DNA of 64,000 bases from positions 3,162,001-3,226,000 of the forward strand of contig NZ_CP130832.1 in NCBI RefSeq assembly GCF_030549615.1. The letters are read 5' to 3'. The DNA comes from Stenotrophomonas sp. 610A2. GTDB taxonomy: Bacteria; Pseudomonadota; Gammaproteobacteria; Xanthomonadales; Xanthomonadaceae. Below the pieces are notes generated by a model. That model searched no databases. It saw nothing but the letters and a program-made list of their open reading frames with translations, and had not been told where the DNA came from. This document shows, one piece after another, positions 59,636-64,000 of the stretch (the first letter of the stretch is position 1; each line of letters begins with the position of its first letter). Made by a program: the position numbers and the translations under genes.

Positions 59636-60930
59636 TGAAAGGCCGGGGCGGATGGATCACTGCAGCGGTTCTTTCCCTCGCCGGCAGCGCACATGCTGCC
59701 GACCCGGCCGCACTGGCCAAGCAGTTGCTGGACCAGCTTGATGCCGGCCAGTACACAGCTGCCGAAGCAGGCTTCTCAGCACAGATGAAGGCCGCAGTGC
59801 CTGCAGAGAAGCTCAAGGCAGTCTGGGAATCCCTGCCCGCGCAGATGGGCGCCGCCGGCCCGCGCGGCACCGCCATCAGCAGTGAAGCCGACGGCTTCCG
59901 CATCGTCGTCATCCCACTGAACTACGCCAACGGCGCCCTGCAGGCGCGCATCGTGCTGGACAAGGACGACAAGGTTGCCGGCTTCCTGCTGCAGCCTGCA
60001 GCGGCCGCACCGGCTCCGGCACCAGCTGCCGATGCAGGCATCATCGAACAGGATTTCAACGTACCGGCCAGCGGCACCGCCAGCGCGGCACTGCCGGGCA
60101 CATTGACCCTGCCCAAGGGCAAGGGTCCCTTCCCCGCCGTCGTACTGGTGCACGGCTCTGGTCCGCAGGACCGCGACGAAGCCATCGGCCCCAACCGCCC
60201 CTTCCTCGATATCGCACGCGGGCTGGCAGCACAGGGCATTGCCGTGCTGCGCTATGAAAAGCGCAGTCACGCACGGCCGCAGGATTTCAAAGGCAGCTTC
60301 AGCATCGATGACGAAACCACCGACGATGCAGTCGCCGCGGTACGCGCGCTTTCCGGAACGCCCAATATCGATGCCAAGCACATCTACCTGCTGGGCCACA
60401 GCCAAGGCGGATTGCTGGCCGGTCGCATCGCCAAGGCAGCCGATGGCAAGCTCGCAGGGCTGGTCCTACTCGCCGCACCGGCGCGCCCCATCCTCGATCT
60501 GCTCGCCGAACAAAACCGCTACATGCTCGGACTCGATGGTGCGATCAGCACCGACGAACAAACGCAACTCACCGCGCTGGATACCGCCATCGCCGCCGTG
60601 CGCAGCAATCCCGATGCGCGCTTGATGGAGATCCCTGGCCGCTTCTGGCAACAACTGGAAAGCGTTGATCCCATCGCCGATGCACGCGACAGCAAGCTGC
60701 CAGTGCTGTTGCTGCAAGGCGGCCGCGACTTCCAGGTGGTGGATGCCGACTGGCAGCTGTGGAACCAGGGCCTGCAAGGCGAGCGCTACCGCTTCCGGCA
60801 CTACCCGGCGCTGAATCACCTCGGCATCGCCGGTGAAGGCAAGGGCTCGCTGGAGGAATACACACGTCCGGGGCATGTCGACGCGGCGCTGGTCAACGAC
60901 GTCGCGCAATGGATCAAGGCACAGCGATGA
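59635..60930 (+). CDS. Secreted alpha/beta hydrolase with DUF3887 domain
   Basis: A 431-residue protein. Signal peptide ending AHAADP (about residue 21), an N-terminal DUF3887-like domain (about 24-120), an Ala/Pro linker, then an alpha/beta hydrolase: oxyanion loop VLVHGSGPQDRDEAIGPN, nucleophile Ser256 in GHSQGGLLAG, acid Asp365 in GGRDFQV and His395 in LNHLG. All triad members are present. It may be a periplasmic esterase or acyltransferase. It overlaps both neighbours and is transcribed with the SPFH operon. Confidence 0.87.
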   Translation: MKGRGGWITAAVLSLAGSAHAADPAALAKQLLDQLDAGQYTAAEAGFSAQMKAAVPAEKLKAVWESLPAQMGAAGPRGTAISSEADGFRIVVIPLNYANGALQARIVLDKDDKVAGFLLQPAAAAPAPAPAADAGIIEQDFNVPASGTASAALPGTLTLPKGKGPFPAVVLVHGSGPQDRDEAIGPNRPFLDIARGLAAQGIAVLRYEKRSHARPQDFKGSFSIDDETTDDAVAAVRALSGTPNIDAKHIYLLGHSQGGLLAGRIAKAADGKLAGLVLLAAPARPILDLLAEQNRYMLGLDGAISTDEQTQLTALDTAIAAVRSNPDARLMEIPGRFWQQLESVDPIADARDSKLPVLLLQGGRDFQVVDADWQLWNQGLQGERYRFRHYPALNHLGIAGEGKGSLEEYTRPGHVDAALVNDVAQWIKAQR

Positions 60931-61499
60931 GCGGCCGCAGCACCGTGCCAACCGAGACAAAGGCATTCAACGTCGCCAAGCCAACCAGCTCACTCCTGCT
61001 CTGGTTATGGGCGCCCATGCTGCTGGTACTCTCCATCGATCCCCTGATCAGGGTATTCGCCGGCAAGCAGCCGTTCCAGGCGACTTTCACCTCCTGGGGC
61101 GGCTGGTTGGTGCTTTCCCTGGTAGGCGCCGCACTGACCCTGGCCTACCGTCGGCGCGAGCTGCGCGTGGAGCCGCGGCAGCTGACCATTGCCGCCACCC
61201 TGTACACACGGCGCGTGCCGGTGAGTTCGATGTGGCTGGATCGCGCGCGGGTAGTCAGTTTCGCCGAGAACCCGGACTTCAAGCCTGGCATGAAATCCAA
61301 TGGCTTCCAGTTCCCGGGTTTCCGCGCCGGCAATTTCCACATGAAAGGCGGTGGCAAGGCGTTCTGCCTGATCACCGACGACAGCCGCGTGCTGGTGATC
61401 CCGCTGCGCGATGGCAATAGCGTACTGGTCAGCCCCGAACAGCCGCGTGTGCTGTTGGATGAACTCAAGCGACTGGCCGACAGCGGCGCACGGGCCTAA
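60927..61499 (+). CDS. Membrane-anchored PH-like domain protein
   Basis: A 190-residue protein with two N-terminal membrane segments (about residues 22-45 and 57-74) and a C-terminal PH-like beta domain (ELRVEPRQLTIAATLYTRRVPVSS, VLVIPLRDGNSVLVSPEQ). The bacterial PH family often sits in membrane complexes. Start overlaps the hydrolase stop (ATGA). It closes the overlap chain. Confidence 0.7.
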   Translation: MSGRSTVPTETKAFNVAKPTSSLLLWLWAPMLLVLSIDPLIRVFAGKQPFQATFTSWGGWLVLSLVGAALTLAYRRRELRVEPRQLTIAATLYTRRVPVSSMWLDRARVVSFAENPDFKPGMKSNGFQFPGFRAGNFHMKGGGKAFCLITDDSRVLVIPLRDGNSVLVSPEQPRVLLDELKRLADSGARA

Positions 61500-61508
61500 G
61501 CTGCGCGT

Positions 61509-62315
61509 ATGCGCAACGCACCCCACATCCTGCTCAACACGCCCGACATCGAGATCTGGCCCGGCGGCCTGCTGCGCGCGCGCAGCAGCGACGACGCGCG
61601 CGTGCTGGCTCGTGCGACCCATGTCCTTCGGCGCAAGCGCGATGGCCGCTACCTGGCTGCCCAGCTGCGTGGCGGTTTGATGCCGCTGGTGCCGCGACTA
61701 GCGGACGAGCCCGGTATCGACTTCGCACTGACCGCATTGGACAGCCTGCGCACCCAGCCCTCCCGCATTCCACCGCCAGACGGCAGCCTGCCGCTGCTGC
61801 AACTGCAGCTGCACCTTCAGCAACTGGATCTGGACGCCGACGCCTATGCGGCGCAAACCGGCCTGGAGCTGGTCGCCGAACCCTTGCACCTGCGATTGGC
61901 AGGTTTCGATCGCTACCGTCGTCCGCTCTGGCTGACCGGCGCTGCAGCGCGCGGCTGGCAGCGTATGCAGCAGGCCGCGGCAATCGATGGCGTCGCGCTG
62001 GATGCGATCTCCGGCTACCGCAGCCATGACTATCAGCTCGGTATTTTCGAGCGCAAGCTGGCACGCGGCCTGAGCGTTGCCGAGATCCTCACGGTCAACG
62101 CTGCACCGGGTTACAGCGAACACCATGGCGGCGATGCACTGGACATCAGCTCACCCGGCGAGCCGCCGGCCGAGGAGTCCTTCGAGCTCACGTCAGGATT
62201 CGCCTGGCTGCAACAGCATGCAGCGCGCTTCGGTTTCCACATGAGCTACCCGCGCGACAACCCGCACGGCATCGTCTACGAGCCGTGGCACTGGCGTTAT
62301 CGCAGCGCCACGTAA
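61509..62315 (+). CDS. M15-family D-Ala-D-Ala carboxypeptidase-like protein
   Basis: A 268-residue zinc peptidase of the VanY/LdcB type. Metal site S-x-H-x-x-G-x-A-x-D with His205 and Asp212 (YSEHHGGDALDI) and C-terminal His261 in EPWHWRY with the general base Glu258; the substrate-binding SGYRS is at about 168-172. It has a 120-residue N-terminal extension with no signal peptide that I can see, which is odd for an enzyme that would act on the wall. It lies nine bases after the PH gene and is probably in the same transcript. Confidence 0.83.
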   Translation: MRNAPHILLNTPDIEIWPGGLLRARSSDDARVLARATHVLRRKRDGRYLAAQLRGGLMPLVPRLADEPGIDFALTALDSLRTQPSRIPPPDGSLPLLQLQLHLQQLDLDADAYAAQTGLELVAEPLHLRLAGFDRYRRPLWLTGAAARGWQRMQQAAAIDGVALDAISGYRSHDYQLGIFERKLARGLSVAEILTVNAAPGYSEHHGGDALDISSPGEPPAEESFELTSGFAWLQQHAARFGFHMSYPRDNPHGIVYEPWHWRYRSAT

Positions 62316-62660
62316 TTGCAGGAGCGGCGCTGGGTGGCCTCGGGCCATAAGCCGCGAAGCTGGTGGACTGTCCGATGGATTGCCTGCAAGGCCCCTGCCG
62401 AGCATGGCTCGGCACTACCTGGCATACCTGCGACCTTACGGATCATGGACTTCGCGACTAATGCCGCTCCCACAATCTGGAGCGCGCCGCTGTTTGCAGG
62501 AGCGGCGTAAGCCGCGAAGCTGATGAACTGTCCGATGCATTGCCTGCAAGGCCCTGCCGAGCATGGCTCGGCACTACCTGGCATAGCTGCGACCTTACGG
62601 ATCGTGGGCTTCGCGGATTACGCCGCTCCTACAAAAGCGCGGCACTGTCCACGTTGCTAC
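62316..62660. repeat. Duplicated composite REP-SMAG-REP block
   Basis: Two imperfect tandem copies of a composite unit: REP(+), spacer, SMAG(-), spacer, REP(-). Copy 1 is 62317-62475 with SMAG 62391-62418, copy 2 is 62494-62633 with SMAG 62551-62577. The spacers also match (CTGTCCGATG(G/C)ATTGCCTG and GCGACCTTACGGATC in both). The first REP of copy 1 is split by an 18-base insert after GGAGCGGCG. No gene fits. Confidence 0.85.
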
Positions 62661-63335
62661 TCAATCCTGGGAACGATTGGTCTTCTGCTTCGGATCGGTG
62701 CTGAAGTCAGCGATACGCCACAGGTACAGGCTGGCCCAGGTGCGGTACGGGCCCCAGCGCTCGCCGCGCTCGGTCAAGGCTTTGGGCGTGAGCATCGTCT
62801 CGCCGCCATCCACGCGCTGCGCCCCTTTGCGGATGCCCAGGTCATCAATCGGCAGGATGTCGGGCCGACCCAGACGGAACATCAACATCATTTCCACGGT
62901 CCAGCGACCGATACCGCGCACCGCTACCAGGGCATCGACGATGGCCTGATGATCCATCACCGACATCTGCCGCAGGCTCGGCAACTCACCCGCGCTTTCG
63001 CGGCGGGCAAGGTCGCGCAAGGCCAAGGCCTTGTTGCCGGATACGCCGCAGGCACGCAGCCCTGAATCATCGATCAGTTCAAGACTGGCTGCATGCAGGC
63101 GCTTGCTACCGATTGCAGTCTCCACCCGTCCAACTATGGTCGACGCGGCCTTGCCACTGAGCTGCTGGAACAGGATTGCCCGCGCCAGCGCATCGACCGG
63201 ATCAAACGAGCGCGCCCAGCCTTGCGGCGGCGGCAACGGACCAACGCGACGCATCCAGCTGGCCAGCCGCTTGTCCACCCGTTGCAGGTGCGCGTGCGCG
63301 GCATCGATATCGAAGCCGCGGCGATAGCGCGGCAT
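62661..63335 (-). CDS. DNA-3-methyladenine glycosylase II (HhH-GPD family)
   Basis: A 224-residue base-excision enzyme. Helix-hairpin-helix VRGIGRWTVEMML (about 139-151) followed by the catalytic Asp165 in DILPIDDLGIRKG. It is like AlkA but without its N-terminal domain. It should remove alkylated bases. It ends just after the composite repeat. The DUF423 gene lies upstream with a three-base gap, so the two are co-transcribed. Confidence 0.9.
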   Translation of the reverse strand: MPRYRRGFDIDAAHAHLQRVDKRLASWMRRVGPLPPPQGWARSFDPVDALARAILFQQLSGKAASTIVGRVETAIGSKRLHAASLELIDDSGLRACGVSGNKALALRDLARRESAGELPSLRQMSVMDHQAIVDALVAVRGIGRWTVEMMLMFRLGRPDILPIDDLGIRKGAQRVDGGETMLTPKALTERGERWGPYRTWASLYLWRIADFSTDPKQKTNRSQD

Positions 63336-63338
63336 GAC

Positions 63339-63710
63339 TCAACGCCGCAGGGCACTGAGTGCAAGCAGCACCCAACCGCCCATCAAGCTCATGCCGCCGG
63401 CCGGCGCCAGCGTCGTCGGCCACTGCATCAGCACATTGCCGACCAGGCTGCCGGAGAACAACAAGGTACCCAGCAGCAGCACATACAGCGCACAACGCCC
63501 CAGCGTATTTACCGAGGATGCCCCGAGCCCGACCAGCACCACGCCATGCCCGAACGCATACAGCGCTGCGGTGTTCAGATGCGACTGCGCCAATGCCTCG
63601 CTCACGCCGTGCGAGGCGTAGGCCGACAGACCAACCGCAGCCGCGGCCAACAGGCCACCACAGAACGCGAGAAACGAAGGCTTACGCGTCCGCCGTTCCA
63701 CTCCCAACAT
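63339..63710 (-). CDS. DUF423 family membrane protein
   Basis: A 123-residue protein with four predicted helices: FLAFCGGLLAAAAVGLSAYASHGV, NTAALYAFGHGVVLVGLGA, LYVLLLGTLLFSGSLVGNVL and the C-terminal APAGGMSLMGGWVLLAL, all DUF423 features. The start MLGVERR was chosen for GGAGAG seven bases upstream; a TTG twelve bases earlier is unlikely. Function unknown in the family. Confidence 0.85.
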   Translation of the reverse strand: MLGVERRTRKPSFLAFCGGLLAAAAVGLSAYASHGVSEALAQSHLNTAALYAFGHGVVLVGLGASSVNTLGRCALYVLLLGTLLFSGSLVGNVLMQWPTTLAPAGGMSLMGGWVLLALSALRR

Positions 63711-63744
63711 GTCGCTCTCCAATCAGTCCTGCAAACGCTGTCCA

Positions 63745-63780
63745 TAAAAAAAACGCGCCGCTGGAAGCGGCGCGTTTTCT
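63745..63780 (-). terminator. Terminator between partial gene and DUF423
   Basis: Perfect 12-bp stem AAACGCGCCGCT / AGCGGCGCGTTT with loop GGA and a run of T on the minus strand. It ends transcription of the gene cut by the right edge. Confidence 0.9.
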
Positions 63781-63809
63781 TCGATCAGATCATCATCAAC
63801 AACCGATGA

Positions 63810-64000
63810 TTACTTGACCGCCCAGTAGAGGTCGTAGGAACCATCGGTGGTGAAGGCCTTGGCCACACCACCCTTCCACGACTCATACGGACGATCGACA
63901 ACTTCGTTACCGGTGGTGGTAGCCCATGCACGCAGGCCGTTACGGGCCAGGTCCAGGCCAGCCATGTGGCCGGTGTAGGAAGCAAATGCCGAACGGTGGG
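63810..64000 (-). CDS. C-terminal fragment of an unidentified protein
   Basis: The last 63 codons of a gene that continues past the right edge. The end reads like short amphipathic strands: HRSAFASYTGHMAGLDL, then RPYESWKGGVAKAF and GSYDLYWAVK. The frame is open across all visible codons, and codon use fits the neighbours. An outer-membrane beta-strand protein is possible, but too little is visible to say. A strong terminator follows its stop. Confidence 0.6.
   Translation of the reverse strand, partial: HRSAFASYTGHMAGLDLARNGLRAWATTTGNEVVDRPYESWKGGVAKAFTTDGSYDLYWAVK

Overview
The window looks like a chromosomal segment of a Stenotrophomonas-like gammaproteobacterium (Xanthomonadaceae). Reasons: high GC; gene orders such as murJ-ribF-ileS-lspA-ispH and rplU-rpmA-obgE; a creBCD cluster; and six short palindromes with a GTAG head that match what I know of the SMAG repeats of Stenotrophomonas. 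I see no prophage, CRISPR, integrase, insertion-sequence transposase or rRNA. Almost everything is conserved housekeeping DNA. The unusual signal lies in the repeats and in a few small operons.

Layout. 1-2.9 kb: the start of a secreted-protein gene, a nitrilase-family amidase overlapping a GNAT gene, then about 0.8 kb of repeats. 2.5-6.5 kb: a small hypothetical gene and creD, creC, creB on the minus strand, with a near-perfect cre tag in front of creD. 6.6-12.6 kb: rlmJ, a GNAT, mfd and an HD-GYP protein on the plus strand; mfd carries an in-frame copy of an otherwise intergenic repeat. 12.6-18 kb (minus): cardiolipin synthase, class IV aminotransferase, nitronate monooxygenase, lipoprotein, ffh. 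18-23 kb: ypjD-like gene, radA, and an MHYT-GGDEF-EAL protein, separated by palindrome clusters. 23-27.2 kb: cyoABCD quinol oxidase without cyoE. 27.8 kb: tRNA-Thr(CGT). 28-33.5 kb: an oxidative cassette (GMC oxidoreductase, small membrane protein, aldehyde dehydrogenase, catalase-like protein) divergent from a LysR regulator. 33.5-43.5 kb (mostly minus): ispH-lspA-ileS-ribF-murJ, the divergent rpsT, then obgE-rpmA-rplU; the rpsT-obgE gap holds a 43-unit hexanucleotide array. 43.7-47.1 kb: uvrA and a thioesterase. 47.3-50.1 kb: carboxymuconolactone decarboxylase-like gene and a divergent AraC regulator, a PCu(A)C copper chaperone and an enoyl-CoA hydratase. 50.2-56.3 kb: tesB, a DUF2007 membrane protein, a sigma factor fused to a membrane domain, an EF-hand protein, the N-end-rule enzyme bpt and two lipoproteins. 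56.7-62.3 kb: purT and a tightly overlapped operon SPFH / small membrane / ribbon-helix-helix / DUF4177 / hydrolase / PH, followed by an M15 peptidase. 62.7-64 kb: a DNA glycosylase, DUF423 and a truncated gene.

Three things look least explained. First, a repeat family made of two hairpin units around a short-period core; one copy is translated inside mfd. Second, the SPFH operon contains its own ribbon-helix-helix protein, with tandem TTGATATC half sites just upstream. Third, an ECF sigma factor ends in about five membrane segments and sits next to a DUF2007 membrane protein. All function calls come from reading motifs by eye; no database search was run.
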